A DNA stretch of 64,000 nucleotides from the NCBI GenBank assembly GCA_009760855.2, contig WPIO01000009.1, positions 1,397,001 through 1,461,000 on the forward strand, written 5' to 3'. The notes beneath the pieces are model-generated. The model made no database searches and had not been told where the DNA came from. It saw only the letters and a list, made by a program, of their open reading frames with translations. Below are positions 34,216 through 46,600 of the stretch, piece by piece (position 1 is the stretch's first letter; each line of letters begins with the position of its first letter). A program made the position numbers and the translations under genes. The DNA comes from Cristatella mucedo. Taxonomy: Eukaryota > Bryozoa > Phylactolaemata > Cristatellidae.

Positions 34216-34361
34216 ATTATTATGTTATTAAGCTCAGAAACTACAGCTTTAAGGCAGCACTGGTCTTAGATGCCATTACCGGCTCCGAAGCAGTGTGGTG
34301 CCTGTTCCCGGACCATGAGGCACAGGTAGCATGCCAGACCCAGGCAGGACTTGGCATAGCC

Positions 34362-34469
<108 letters not shown>

Positions 34470-35427
34470 TATTAGTATTGTGAGCGTAGCAAACTATTGT
34501 ATACTAGTTCAAAATGTTTTTTTAGATAATATATGGCCTTCTCATTAAGCCTAAGATCGAATGCTGACTTAACAGCTGGCTATGCATGGCATTTCCAGCT
34601 TATCCACAGTGGCTGTATGTATGCTGTTGAGGAAGCAACTATCTTAAGCCATATACTCTGTGCTAGACCGTAGCTGCCTTTCACTACTACTTTGTAGCAT
34701 GTGGCTGCTCTGTGACATTCTGTGTGACATTTCAAGCTAGCATATTTTCTATAGGACTGCAGGTCTGCTGGACTTTCGTCTTCAAACTTCCTAGCCTGTG
34801 GCTCGTAGTTAAGAGTGGTAATTCAGGCCGGTACTTCTAAGATTGCTTGGACATTCATGGCGTGGTTCATCATGATTCATGCCCTATCCTTAGTAAGCGG
34901 CTATCATACGTTTAAGAAGCCTGCTGGTCAAAGCATGTTTATGGCATTGAAAGTCACACTCATCTCTCAAAGCATGGTTTAGGGAATGTTCATTGTTCCA
35001 ATGTTATATTATAAGAACCATATAGATGCTGGAGGCACGCACACCATTTTCATGTCCTCGTGTGGTTGGAGATGCCGAGCAGTACAATAGTGCATTTTAA
35101 ACAGACTAGTGCAGGCGTTTACTGACTGCATACCCTATCAACATCCGGGATAGTGGAGGCACAGTTCGACTGAGTTTCAGAGGTACTCTTATGCTAATGG
35201 AGAGTCTACCTCCAAGGTGAACCCTCCCTGCAGTATTCAACTCCTGTCCGTTGCTCTCAACAATAAAGTTAATGTTAGCTGATTTAAAAGAGTGGTATCT
35301 GCCATCACCACTATCCTCTGGACATACTGTTTTCCAATGAAAATGGTTAGATTTGCTGCTGCCTTAGCATGAATTAATGTAGTAAATCCGACCTTAGCCT
35401 TGGATTCTATCTTAGCATTTTTCAAAC
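34470..35427. other. unrecognised DNA
   Basis: No named repeat or coding match. Several short frames on both strands look incidental. Confidence 0.3.
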
Positions 35428-35490
35428 CAGGTTATTGTCAGGCCGTTTCTTAAGGAGTCGATACCAGACCAGGAGAACTTACGTGTTCCT
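35428..35490 (+). repeat. LINE-A short internal fragment
   Basis: GTCAGGCCGTTTCTTAAGG and ACCAGACCAGGAGAACTTA resemble the VVRPLLRKATLDQENL region of the intact copy. It stops abruptly at AACTTACG. A nearby minus-strand AATAAACTG (about 35562) hints at an LTR piece but no ends were found. Confidence 0.45.
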
Positions 35491-35864
35491 TCCAATCTGT
35501 AATCAAACGTGTTGTTTGTTCGCACAGCAGAGAGCCAGCCGATGCCCAACACCGACAGTTTATTACCAAGCACAGAGCCGAAGAGGGCACGGCTCCCTTC
35601 GGCCCATATTCTCCCTTGACTCCTGTCTCCTCCTCTGCTTCAGTCCACCATCCGGCCACCAGTGGGTTACCGGCCTGTGTCCATGCCACATCACAGGCTC
35701 ATCAGAGGAGCCGGCATACACTCGAACTAAAAAATGCAGAAGTATTTACATCAGCAAATAGATACCTCCATCAAGATGCTATTCAATCAACCCAGTGACT
35801 TCATCTTCCTCAAAAACATACTCATCTGAGTGTTATAAAGTATTTTCTAATGGGAGAATCAATG

Positions 35865-36008
35865 TTAAGTGGCTAAAATGCTCAACCAAGATCAAGGTTA
35901 TTGTATTTGATGAAGGAGGGATTGGGCTCAAGCCCATGGCACATATGAAGCCCCTGAATAGAGATTAGGTTCTGTTAGGGCACTATACAAATTAGTCTTT
36001 ATTATTAT
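35865..36008 (+). repeat. SINE-A, degraded copy
   Basis: AAGTGGCTAAAATGCTCAACC, GGGCTCAAGCCCATGG, GAATAGAGATTAGGTTCTG, GGGCACTATACAAATTAG, ending in ATT repeats. Confidence 0.75.
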
Positions 36009-36354
36009 TAGCATGGTTAACTGGATGCCTATATCAAAAACAGGTTGGACCACCCTTATTCTTTATAACTTCCTGTAGTCACCAGGGCACTGACTCGTTG
36101 AGCTTTCAGCACAGCAAGCATCCAGGGTTATGCAGTCATGCAGCTGTGTCTCCAGGCACTCCCTACTTGTACTGCCCTCTTTTTTGATTGCTGGCTGGCG
36201 ACATCCTAGGCTCTTCGATGTGCGTGGCTTCTTAACCATCACTGTATGAACACCCATTTTCAGAACCTATGTAATTTCTTTGGTAGAAGCCATACAAATT
36301 CAATATGCAAGATGATTATTTATTGCACCCTTGCACAGATATTTCGAAATGATA

Positions 36355-36442
36355 TATTCACTTTGCAGCAAATGTAAAGCGCCTAGAAAGAGATTAAGTT
36401 CTCTGAGGGCACTTTATCAAGTGCATTATTATTATTATTAAA
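36355..36442 (+). repeat. LINE-A tail-only fragment, well preserved
   Basis: CTTTGCAGCAAATGTAAAGC, then the full hairpin with a single change (GGGCACTTTATC) and (ATT)5. It includes about 15 bases upstream of the hairpin, so it came from LINE-A and not from a SINE. Confidence 0.9.
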
Positions 36443-37469
36443 TACCAGACCACTTTCTTACTTATCTCGAGCTACCGAGTGATCTGCCGGTTGCTAACTG
36501 GTTGCTAACTATAACTGGGTAAGTGGATCACAATTGGCCTTTCCCAAAATCCATAAGGTGGCTTTCCTTTGCTAGTGCTGCTAGTCGTGCACATGGGTGT
36601 GCCAATTGTTTCGGTTGTGGCATAGGTCACTACAGTAGCAGAGCCAAGGGGGCAGCTGCCCCCTCCCTCCAGCCAGTGCAAATGGGCTCAGTGATTACCA
36701 CGGTCACTGGCATTTTGCTTCAGTTAATTTCAAGTAACTCAAGCCAGAAACATACTACTCATCGAGAGATGCAAGAGACTGAAACAAGGCCATAAAACCC
36801 TAAGTATAATTTAGGCTGCCCAGCTGTCCTGTGGCTACTCTTAATAGCAGCCTGTACCTTGTTTGGCTGTAGGGCTCTGCCTTCAGGGTGTGCACCATCG
36901 TTAGCGATTGCAATCATACTACCGGGTCTGCTATACTGAGATATCACTGGTTCTTTTAGTTTCAACCTGTAGGACAGCTTTGCCCAGCCTTGGGCACTTG
37001 AACCAGCCTGCAATTAGCTGTACCCAGCAATCGCTGGGGTGTAATTTAATCCAACAGCACTATCAAATTTCACTGTATCAGTGCAGAGCAGCTGGCAGGG
37101 TGGATCCTGTTAAGGCTGCTAGCCCCCATCTAGCACCATAATTTGTCGCCTGGCTAAATCCCCACGACAGTGTTGACTAGGCCATCCTACCTGGGTTGTT
37201 CTAGTCAAGGGCTCTGTAAACAGCACCACCTAACAGTAGTGGCAGAACGACTGCAGCAGTCCTGCTGATGCAAATGTGATCCTCCTGAGGCAGCAGCCTC
37301 ATGACTTCCATAGGAAGTTTATTCATACTCATCACTGAAGAACTTCACGATGGTTCTGGATTTTGCAGTCCTGCTGGCAGAGTCCGGTCGAGCCGAGGCC
37401 CACAACAGGATTACCTCAATGACCCCATGCTTTGTAGCATTTATCTGTGGTGCCTTTATAGCACCAGGT
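36443..37469. other. mostly unrecognised; possible hAT-like terminus near 36.63 kb
   Basis: CAGTAGCAGAGCCAAGGGGG followed by a GGGGGCAGCTGCCCCC palindrome (about 36632-36665) looks like the terminal part of some hAT MITEs, but no opposite end was found. The rest is unrecognised. Confidence 0.25.
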
Positions 37470-37640
37470 ATCCACAGGCTCGGTGCTGGGTCCACTTTTT
37501 TCTCTCACAAATTATACTCTAATGCATATGGATGTCATCCAGCACAGTCTAGGCTTTTATTTACATACATGTGACACCAAGCTGTGCCTGATCTTTGATC
37601 CCTCCCTGCCATCCAACTTGACCGACTCTCTCAACTCATT
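37470..37640 (+). mobile_element. LINE-A fragment, left part of a split copy
   Basis: GTGCTGGGTCCACTTTTTTC through GACACCAAGCTGTGCC, ATCTTTGATCCCTCCCTGCC and TCTCTCAACTCATTTGAT corresponds to VLGPVLF...YADDTQLYLCFDPS...NSLNS of the intact copy. It stops at the CA array and resumes at 38470. Confidence 0.75.
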
Positions 37641-37641
37641 T

Positions 37642-37642
37642 G

Positions 37643-37733
<91 letters not shown>

Positions 37734-37782
37734 TATATATATATGTTTATATATATATGTATATATTTATATATACATTGCA
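37642..37782. repeat. (CA)n then (TA/TG)n microsatellite
   Basis: About 85 bp of CA repeats followed by about 45 bp of TA-rich repeats. It lies between the split LINE-A copy and the 3' tail of the inserted one. Confidence 0.97.
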
Positions 37783-37794
37783 GGCATACACAAT

Positions 37795-38468
37795 ACGAAT
37801 AATAATAATGCACTTGATAAGGCACCCTCAGATAACTCAATCTATTTTCTAGGCACTTCACATTTGCTGCAACTGAAAGCTCGATTGAATGATGACTAAT
37901 ATCATGCTGGATAAACATTAATAACATGGTTTGGGGTCACATGCATAGGGTCAGCATGCAAATGTGGGTAGTGGCAGCACGCACAGTATCATCACGCATA
38001 AGCACATGAAGGACGAATCACGGGGACCCACCAAATGCTGTCCTAAATAGGTGGGTTTTTAAGAACTTCTTAAATGGTCAAGTCAGTGGATGTTCTGACG
38101 CAAGTCGGGAGTGAGTACCAGGCTTTATGAGCATGAGAACTAAATGCAGGGTCTCCAAAGGATTTGAGGTTTGTACGTCGTAATGGTAAACTGTTGGATT
38201 CCGAAAAGTGGGTGGTACGATACTTGGCCTAGTGGGGGAGTAGATCTGAGAGATAGGCTGGAGCGAAAGAATGAAGTGACCTAAAAGTGAGCAACCTTGA
38301 AATCTATCCGCTGTGTGACAGGTAGCCAGTGAAGGTCGGCGTGAAGTGGTGAGATGTGGCAACTGCGAAGCTCACGACAGACAAGCCTAGCTGCATAGTC
38401 TTGCACCATCTGTAATTGCCTGATTGCACATGCCGGTAGGCCAGCAAGCAGTGAGTTACAGACAATAG
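37795..38468 (-). mobile_element. LINE-A 3' end nested inside another LINE-A
   Basis: AATAATAATAATGCACTTG, hairpin in reverse (CTCAGATAACTCAATC), 3' untranslated landmarks, then the C-terminal coding region to GCAAGCAGTGAGTTACAG. It interrupts the plus-strand copy between NSLNS and the FLKLNDDKTN region. Confidence 0.85.
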
Positions 38469-38469
38469 G

Positions 38470-39455
38470 ATGGCAACACAATTTCTCAAATTGAATGACG
38501 ATAAAATTAACTTACTTTTTTGAGGCCAAACTGAAATTGGAAACCCTTCCTTCAAAGTGGGCACTGCCAGCATGTGGTAGTGTTAGCATGAAATGTGGAT
38601 ATCCTGTTTCACACTTACCCTGCAGTAGACGACCACTTATGCTCCACGGTCAATCTGCCTCATTTCAGCTATATCTTTTTGCAAAAATGTGGGTGAGCAA
38701 AGAGAGTGATACCACTTACAAGTTTGTCCCCACATGTTTTGTTCCTTCTCGGCTTCCTTAACCAACTGTTTGGAGGTTGTCCAACCTGTGCAATAAGGCA
38801 TTTAGAGTTTATGCATAATTGGACAACCGGCTTGTCTGTCCTGAATTTTGTAGTTTCCTTTTAGGCCACTTGTCACTAGTACTGGCTCCTCATCAAGCAG
38901 CATATCGACTTCTAGTTTATGGTATTCACAGTTAAGTCCACTCTTTTGCTCCAGCCTAACCATGCAAACTACTTACCAATCAAACTGAGCAGCATACTAC
39001 CAGCACTTCTGACTCAATTCGTGTCTCCTATGGCTTGAAGCAACCTCAGATCCATTGAAGACCCTACCTTCCATTCTTACATCCTGTGACCATGCAAACT
39101 ACTTACCAATCAAACTGAGCAGCATACTACCAGCACTTCTGACTCAATTCGTGTCTCCTATGGCTTGAAGCAACCTCAGATCCATTGAAGACCCTACCTT
39201 CCATTCTTACATCCTGTGATCAACATCACATCTTCTGACTTGACATGTAAAGAGATACTAAAACGCATCTGTGCCTCATAGTATTTGCTGAGTAATTGTA
39301 AATTGACCTGTGTGATCTTAATGGTGCTGAAACACTGTGTCGTCCCTAACCATATGGCCTTGCTTCTTTTACAACCCACACTGACTGCACAGTCACTATG
39401 TGTGTATAGTCCCTAGAAAGATATCGGGTTCTCTGAGGGTGCTATACGTGCACAA
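38470..39455 (+). mobile_element. LINE-A fragment, right part of a split copy
   Basis: Resumes at GGATGGCAACACAATTTCTC AAATTGAATGACG (WMAxNFLKLNDDK equivalent) and continues through the C-terminal region to a mutated tail near 39410 (TCCCTAGAAAGATATCGGG). It contains a 130-bp tandem duplication. Confidence 0.75.
38959..39219 (+). repeat. perfect 130-bp tandem duplication
   Basis: Two head-to-tail units starting ACCATGCAAACTACTTACC at 38959 and 39089, with no difference that I can see over 130 bases. Both lie in decayed LINE-A sequence. Confidence 0.95.
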
Positions 39456-39689
39456 ATGTTTACAAATTTATCATTTTTTCATTATTCTGTTGAGAAAGAA
39501 ACTCCTGTGGTGATCACGATTAGTGAGATCAATACATCCTTCTAATCTATGCTCATTCCATCTCATTGTCGAATAAGACCTGTAGTTTCAACAGCCTTCA
39601 TCTCAGTTTACATGGCTTGCCTCTACCTTAAAGTCGTGGCTTCACCACTGGGTCACTGCTTATTTGCTCAATTTCTTTAGTGTGCCAGT
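39456..39689. other. unrecognised spacer
   Basis: Nothing recognised. Confidence 0.3.
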
Positions 39690-40845
39690 GCATCAAGAAT
39701 AATAATAATACCACCTGTAACTCCACAAAGTCATAAAGACCATGTGGGTGTTACACAGTAGAGTTGTGTATAGCGCGCTCAGAGCCTAAGCGGCTTTCGG
39801 TAAGCTTTTAGTAGCGAACAGACTTCGGCTCACTCAACAAAGAGAAGGTGGGAAGCATAGCAGAGTCAGGTGAGCAGTTGAGGTAGTGAGTAGCATGGAA
39901 GTAGCAGCTCAGGACTGCTGAAAAGGATGAGCCATAATCGGCAGTAGGAGAGTTGTGGTCGTTGCATAAGAATTGTGGAAGCGAGTTCCACTGACTAGGA
40001 CCTGCAGAGCTAAAGCTTCTGTCGCCAACTGTCTTTAAGCAGAGGAATGGAACAGCTAATTTATTGTCCACACATACCCTGAGAGCACAAACAGGCTGAA
40101 ACTGATGCAGCAGTTCAGCTAGGTATGAAGGAGCCCAGCCGTGGCAGGCCTTGTGGGTCAGCCTTAGAACTTTGCTCTGTATCCGTTGCTCAACCGGCAT
40201 CCATCCTAGCTCTTTTAGCAAAGGAAACGCATGCTCAAACCGCTGGGACTTGAGGACTAGCCTTGCAGCCAAGTTCATTGTCAGCTGCAGTGGCCTAATA
40301 GCTTTCTTTAGCAGCCCAGCCAAAAGGGAATTACAATAATCAAGCCGACACAGAACTATGGAGCTAGGCAAATTTTCTTACAAGCCACTGTGGGAGACAG
40401 CTCCTAATCTTGGATAGGGATCGGACGTGATGGCTAGCTGTAGAAGCAGTCTTTTGAATGAAGCTTTAAAATTGAGGCAGTAGTTGCAAACGACGCCGAC
40501 ATTTCGAGCAAGCAGTGATGGTCACACCATAGCACCACTCATTAGAAGAACACAGCCTTTTAATGCAGCCACAGGCTTATGGTGTCCTATGAGCAGCAGT
40601 TCGGTTTTATCATCATTTAATTTCAGGAAGTTTTCCGACATCCAGGATCGAATATCGGCAAGGCAAGCATTCAGTTTCTCAGTTGCTGCAGCAGATTCCG
40701 ATGGTTTGAATGACAAATAAAGCCGAGTATCGTCAGCATAGAAGTGATATCCTATTCCATGGGCCTTCATCACTTATTCCAGAGGTTGTGTATAAATAGA
40801 GAACATCAAGGGACCGAGTACAGACCCTAAGAATATGGTGCATCT
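39690..40845 (-). mobile_element. LINE-B, RT to 3' end, best-preserved copy
   Basis: The minus strand carries YHFYADDTRLYLSFKPS (near 40760), SWMSENFLKLNDDKTELLLIG, then after a gap the frame VLCRLDYCNSLLAGLLKKAI...LGWMPVEQRIQSKVLRLTHKACHGWAPSYLAEL...FSSAGPSQWNSLPQ, open for 187 codons. The tail has CTTTGTGGAGTTACAGGTGG and ATT repeats (39700-39770). It differs from LINE-A in tail and protein, so it is a separate family of the same clade. Confidence 0.85.
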
Positions 40846-41084
40846 TCTGTAAGATAAATAGTTTGGTCATATGGAACAGGTATAACGGTAGCCATATTTA
40901 AAGGTGCATCGTGCTACAGGTTTGGGTGTTTCTGGCATTAATAGCCAAATAATACGTGCACCACCAGTCCTGCAACCAGAATCCGGAACCGAAACCAGCC
41001 ATCGGTAACAGAGTTATCTAGTTGTTAAGGGTTCATAAACTAATAATAATGATTACTAATTACTAATAATTTATGAACTGGTTT
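40846..41084. other. unrecognised spacer
   Basis: Nothing recognised apart from TAATAATAAT runs near 41041-41070. Confidence 0.3.
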
Positions 41085-41230
41085 GGCCCACTGGTCAAGT
41101 TTCTCACCCTTCACCCAAGGCAAGGTGAATATATTTGATGACCTAGGTCCTGGGCTCTAGCTCCACTGCATATGTGACACACCTGAATAGAGATCAAGTT
41201 TTCTTTGGGCACTATACCAATTATTATATA
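41085..41230 (+). repeat. SINE-A, degraded copy
   Basis: GAACTGGTTTGGCCCACTGG, CTGGGCTCTAGCTCC, GAATAGAGATCAAGTTTTC, GGGCACTATACC. Confidence 0.75.
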
Positions 41231-41639
41231 TTTTTACGACTGCTTCTAGGTTTTTTTCTTGAGTCAGGTGCTAATATGTTCCCATAACCAATTTGTCACA
41301 AACCTAAACACTACTTGCTGATAGCAAATTAATGACAGCATATTTGTAAGTATTTACTAGTTCTCAAAGAAGCTAGTTGAGATAAATCGATTGTACTCTT
41401 AGGACACCGAGTTATTCAAAACTAATGGCTAGTATACAGTCTACTCTATGTATGAGAATATCTGAAATAGGAATACTCTGCTTATAAGATGAGCAGTTAT
41501 GAACCCTAGATTTACTCTAGCTATAGTTTTACTCCACATATGTGAATAATCTGCCTTTAAGAATAATAATTTGCCACCCAAACGGACTCTTATAAAAAGT
41601 AGAATGTATTCCATACTACATGCCTGGCAGTTAAATACC

Positions 41640-42560
41640 TATCAGGTTGTAGAGCACATCCTGGTATTTATTGACTTCGTCGGGCATGCTGACTTAAGTA
41701 GAGTCTTTCTGCGAGCTCTTCTGGATCGCTTGGCAGCTTTTGATACCACTGATCACCTATTCCTTCTTGAGTACCTGCCGTCTAGCCTAGGTTTCACAGG
41801 CACTGTTCTTCAATTGTTTAGGTCGTATCTCGATGGAACAATTTAGAGAGTAGATGTCAACAGTCATCCAGAAAGCCTATAGGGTGGAATGTTCTGGGAA
41901 TCTGGTAGGCATATAGTTCTTTTGAAAATTCATGTTCCCTCTCTCTCGATTTAGTGTAATAGCCAAGCACAATCTTGACTTTAATTTCTATGCAGACGAC
42001 TTACAGCGGTTTTTATGCTTTGGTCCTTTCCTGTCTTCTAGCATCACAAACTATCTCAGCTCACTTTCAGGATATACTGCTGACGTTTGCACTCGATTGT
42101 CAGCTAGCTGTATCTAAGCAAATTGCAGCAAAACGAACTTACCATTTGTAGACAAACGAAGTGTTACTCGGAAATTGGAAATGCTAACTTGGGCATCCTC
42201 TTTCAAAATGATTTCTACACTAACACAATAGATCTATAATAAAGCCTTCCTACTTTTACCTAGAACCGTGGTAAAATCTTAAGTTTGCTTAGAGAATGAC
42301 AATAAAACCAAGCTGGTCCATGCCCATGTGATATCATGACTAGACTTATGTTATTCTCTGTTGTGCACCATCATGCCATTGCAATAAGATTTTTACAGTT
42401 CTCGCGAAACTCTGTAGCTATTCTTGTCTGATCTGGATGTTTCAAATACCCCTCTGCATCCTTTCTTACCAATCTGCTCCGGCTCAGCATCCAGTAGCCT
42501 TTCCACCTTAATATTATGTCATACTCCTTTAGGTACTTACAATTGATCTTGCTGCTTCAG
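41640..42560 (+). mobile_element. LINE-A, strongly decayed
   Basis: RALLDRLAAFDTTDHLFLLEYL (near 41730) and FNFYADDLQRFLCFGPF (near 41985) are recognisable as the RT core. The remainder up to 42560 follows the C-terminal order with many stops. Confidence 0.75.
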
Positions 42561-42829
42561 TTTACATTATGAATTACCTTTACCTCTGGTCTTTGGCCAC
42601 ACTAGCTGCTCTGCTGGCTCTTTTTGCTTGGTTATGCACCTAACTACCTTCAGAGCAGGTGCCACTGTGGGCACTAACATCTGCCAGCTGCAGTATGCCA
42701 GGCAGAAGGTAGTTGATGCTTAAACTTTTTTACACTAGCAATCAGCCATTCAAATACCCCCTCCCGGACTGTGGGTGGGGCTCTGGCCACAAGTTTAAAC
42801 ATGGGTCATGTTTAATATAAATATTAATA
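42561..42829. other. unrecognised spacer
   Basis: Nothing recognised. Confidence 0.3.
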
Positions 42830-43658
42830 ATGATAACAATGACTCACTTAGTAAAGTGCCCTCAGAGAACTTAATCTCTTCCTAGGCACTTTGCATGTGC
42901 TGCAATGGAAGCATGGAAGCATGATTGAATGGTTGGCGGTAGCATGCTCAATAAACGTCGAGAATAACATGGTTAATGGTGACATGCACTGTGTCAGCAT
43001 GCAAGTGTGGTTGGTGGCAGCATGCAGTGTCAGCAAGCATAAGCACATAAAGGACCAGTCACAGGGACTTACTAAATGCTGTCATAAATAGGTGTGTTTT
43101 AGTTTCTTTTTAAATGTGGTCAAATCAGGGTATTATGTGATGGAAGTCATCAGTGAGTTCCTAGCTTTGGGAGCATTCAAACTAAAGGCAGGGTCTTCAA
43201 AGGATTTTAGGTTTGTATGAGGTATAGGTAAATAGTTAGATTCTGACAAGCAGGTGGTAGGATGTGTAACCTGGTGGCAGAATAGATCTAATAGGTAGCC
43301 TGGAGCCAAAGAATAAAAGGTCCTGAAAGTGAGTGACAAAACCTTGAAGTCGATGCCTTGCTTGACTGGTAGCCAATGCAGGTCGGCTAGAAGTGGTGTG
43401 ACTTGGCAACTGCTAGGCTCATGACAGAAAAGCCTAGCTATAGAGATTTGCACCAGCTGTAATCACAGGATTGCATTGGCCGGTATACTGCTAAGCAGTG
43501 AGTTACAGAAGTCAAGACTGGATGTCACAAATGCATGGACCAACTTAATTGTAGCATCCCACTCTAAACTTACCCAAATTTTAGCAGTGCTGTGCAGCTG
43601 AAAGTAGGCAGACTTGATTGTGGAGCTGATATGGTAGTCTACTAAAGATCACTTTGGA
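42830..43658 (-). mobile_element. LINE-A 3' half, decayed
   Basis: Hairpin in reverse (TCAGAGAACTTAATCTC, CCTAGGCACTTTGC), 3' untranslated region, then a frame carrying CQVTPLLADLHWLPVKQGID and YSLAPGYLLDLF, matching the intact copy's C-terminal region. Confidence 0.85.
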
Positions 43659-43659
43659 A

Positions 43660-44530
43660 TATGTTTGCAGTCCTTAGCCAGAAGCTCTGAGCCTACCACA
43701 GAGTAAGAGGTAAAAGGAGAGTAAAGGTGAAAGAATGAGCAGAAGCAGCAAGGTAGCTGGAAGCCGTAGAGCCTGCCCCACAAGAATGCACTGGAGATTG
43801 GTAGGCTGGTGCAAGCTGTTGAAGTCACCTCTATTTGGTGCAGGATATTGACCCAGTGAAGCCCTGACAGAAAATGGTATGCTGAGGCCTGCACGCTGTT
43901 TGTTGACAGTCCATATGAGTTGCTGAATTTTGCATCTATTGCAGACGGTTAGGAAAATGAGCCAGAGGTCCTTTATAAAAGATTTGTACTTATCGAGATG
44001 TGATGTCACAAACGTATGACTTATATTGGCTCTCATATTCGAGTCTTAGTAGGCTCAAATTTCGGTGCTGTTACATTGGTGAAAGTTGACCGACTTGACC
44101 CTGCAGGTCACGTGTTAATGCAATGGCAAGTCGTTTTTCGAAATGCAGTTCACATTAGAGGAAGACAGAAGCCACTGGAGTGATGCCATATGAGCATCAA
44201 TCTTGTGATTGAGGTCTTGCGAATTGAGAGCAGCAATCATCACTAGGCTGGCCCTAATTATGAGGCTGGTCTTATCCTGGTGAAGCTTCAATAAGTTAGT
44301 GGCTATCAAAGTGAGAACGTTGTCATTAGAGGCTGCAAGGGAAGTGGTGACAATATCGAGGAAGGCTTGGAAGTATCAAAGGATATGTAGACCTTGCAGA
44401 GTGTCGTCGGTTTAGAATTGAAAGCCAATATTGTGTTAAGGAATGAAATAGTCCAGCAAAAGGGTATAGGTTGTGAAGAGAATGAGTTTTAAGACCGAAA
44501 TCCTTGGAAGCTCGCACTTTTAGGCCTCCA
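43660..44530 (-). mobile_element. third LINE-like remnant
   Basis: NLLKLHQDKTSLIIRA (near 44290) matches the N-F-L-K-L-N-x-D-K-T-E motif after RT, and SHTFVTSHLDKYKSFIKDL (near 44020) matches the H-A-F-V-T-S-R-L-D-x-C-N-S-L motif. The intervening and following sequence fits neither LINE-A nor LINE-B well. Old dead copy, family uncertain. Confidence 0.5.
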
Positions 44531-44559
44531 CGAATGGCAGAGAGCCTTTTATATATACA

Positions 44560-45815
44560 TTCTGGCAGCTCTCACAAAGATAGAACCTTATCATGTTTAC
44601 TGTAGTGTCAGTGATGTAATGTGTGTGTCGAGAGGTGCTCTGTAAGGATCTGGTGAGGAATTTCGTCACATGATGCTGTGGGATCTTCACCTTCGGGCAT
44701 TCTGTCCTATTTCTCTGTTCTATGTCCCTGTCCAGCTAGCTGGTTTGGGTCCTCTTGAGGGGTTCAGGCCTGGCAGCATCCCCTGAATACCATTCTGATT
44801 GCCAGGCTTATTCATTCAGGGACAGCTGGCAGGAGTTCCTAGTTTGGCCAACTGGCAGAGCCCCAGTACTGCCAATGTTGGCTCGTGGTACTACTCTCTA
44901 TCCTTACACTAACGTGTTGAGGATCAAGCCAATACACAGCGACTAGTGGTGACTCTCAAAGCTTTGGCCTGAGTCTGAACCTTTCAGCCTTGTACAGGCC
45001 TTGACTTAAGCAAGTACCCTGATTGCCATACAGATGATATATCAGACCGGCACCCTACGATGCACTCACACACAGACACACGCACAACATACACACAGAA
45101 AGAGAGGGAGAATTCTCTGAGGAGTACTGTTTGGCACTCTGTTCCACTCATTAATAAGTTAGTACGTGTGGATGTATATTTTTAGTGGCACTTTGCCCTA
45201 AAAACAATACACAAAGTATACTCTGGCTAGCTGACTCCTTTGGCTTGGGTTTAAGCTTGACTTTCGACTACTTCCTTGCATGCTGACAGATTAAGACTCG
45301 ATTACGTGTACTTATTAAGTAAACCACTTAATAACTTTTCTTTTACGAATCTGATATCTGTAGTGCGATTTAAACCGGCACTCCCTGAGGTGGCTATACA
45401 GAGCCGCAATAGCATCTATTTTCCAAGCTCTTCAGATCTGGGAAAACTTAATGATGAGGTTATGCTGTTAGACTGTTCAATAGACCCTCAGATTATCAGT
45501 GCATTTCACTGCTGCAGCTTCTGTAGCTGAGCCATGCACTTCCGGCTCTCGGTGTTTACCTGCTGCTCACTCCTCTGGAAATTGGTACATTTATATGTGA
45601 TTGCTTTTTAACCTTGGCACGGTTGCACAGTTTTCCCTAGCATGCCTATTGCTATATTTATTTTAGGTTTGCATTGCCTTATCTCAGGTGGAGAAGTTGC
45701 ACTTTAAGTTCCAGAATAGCCGAATAAAATTTATTGGTTGTGATTAATTACGGTTATATTTGATCACTTCACACTGACCAGTGCCTCTACCTGCAAGGTT
45801 GCTTACATTGCTGCA
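44560..45815. other. unrecognised DNA with a short CA-rich patch
   Basis: An imperfect CACACA run at 45065-45105 is the only defined feature. Short frames on the plus strand have no recognised motif. Confidence 0.35.
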
Positions 45816-45819
45816 CAAT

Positions 45820-45895
45820 GTTGTACAGTGCCTAGAAAGAGATTTAGTTATGTTATGGTGCAATGCACATATCTAATTAATATTAATTTTATTAC
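45820..45895 (+). repeat. LINE-A tail-only fragment, degraded
   Basis: TGTACAGTGCCTAGAAAGAG, TTTAGTTATG, TGGTGCAATGC and AT-rich repeats follow the hairpin order. Confidence 0.6.
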
Positions 45896-46289
45896 TTGTA
45901 ACTATATAAAATAATTTGGCATACTGGTCATCCATAGGCTTGATGGCACTGCAAGGAGCCTTTTTATCTGTGGCTTATTCTATCTTGCTCACCTCAGCAC
46001 TTCGGCACAGCTGTAGATATGGATGAGTTGTCTGAGCTTGAGGCCTTTGTTTTTGTTGGCATTGCCAGTAGATAGTCAGGGTGCCCAAATGCTTAGCTGC
46101 AGTCTCTACTGCCATCTGGTTTGAGTGATGGCTGCTGGATAGGAAAACTCAGCACAGGTACCCTAAATGGGATTGGATGCTGTATCTTGCTACAGGCTAC
46201 TGTCCATACATGTGTGCACCCATGTTCTCTGGGCACTTGCCCAAGTCACTTATGTTGCCTTTAAGTGACCAAGAGCAGTGCTGTGCTCT

Positions 46290-46600
46290 CGGCTTCCACC
46301 CCCATGCCAGGCAGTATCGGTACTAGTATTTGCTTTGTAGGGGAGAAGACTGTTGGTGACAGAAGCTTTAGCTCTTTTGGTCCCGAAGTGTGTCCGCAAT
46401 ACTTTGGATCTATGATCTTCTCTCCTGCTGTTGACTCTCTGACATTCTTTGCAGCTGTCTGTCCCGAGCTGCTACTTCTTAGCTACTTTCTTTGTCGACT
46501 GTCCTTATGACTTGGTGATGTTTTTTTACTTTTTCTTTGTTAAGTGAAGTGAAGTATGCTGGCTACCATGCGGCACACTCAAAGCCGCCTAGGTTTTTGG
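46290..46600 (+). mobile_element. LINE-B C-terminal fragment
   Basis: EKTVGDRSFSSFGPEV followed by a degraded stretch matches KTVGDRSFSSAGPSQW of the 39.7-40.8 kb copy. It lies about 360 bp upstream of the RING/B-box gene start. Confidence 0.6.

Noticed and set aside
37483-37927. Thr/His or Val/Cys repeat frames
   Set aside because: Translation of the CA microsatellite on either strand.
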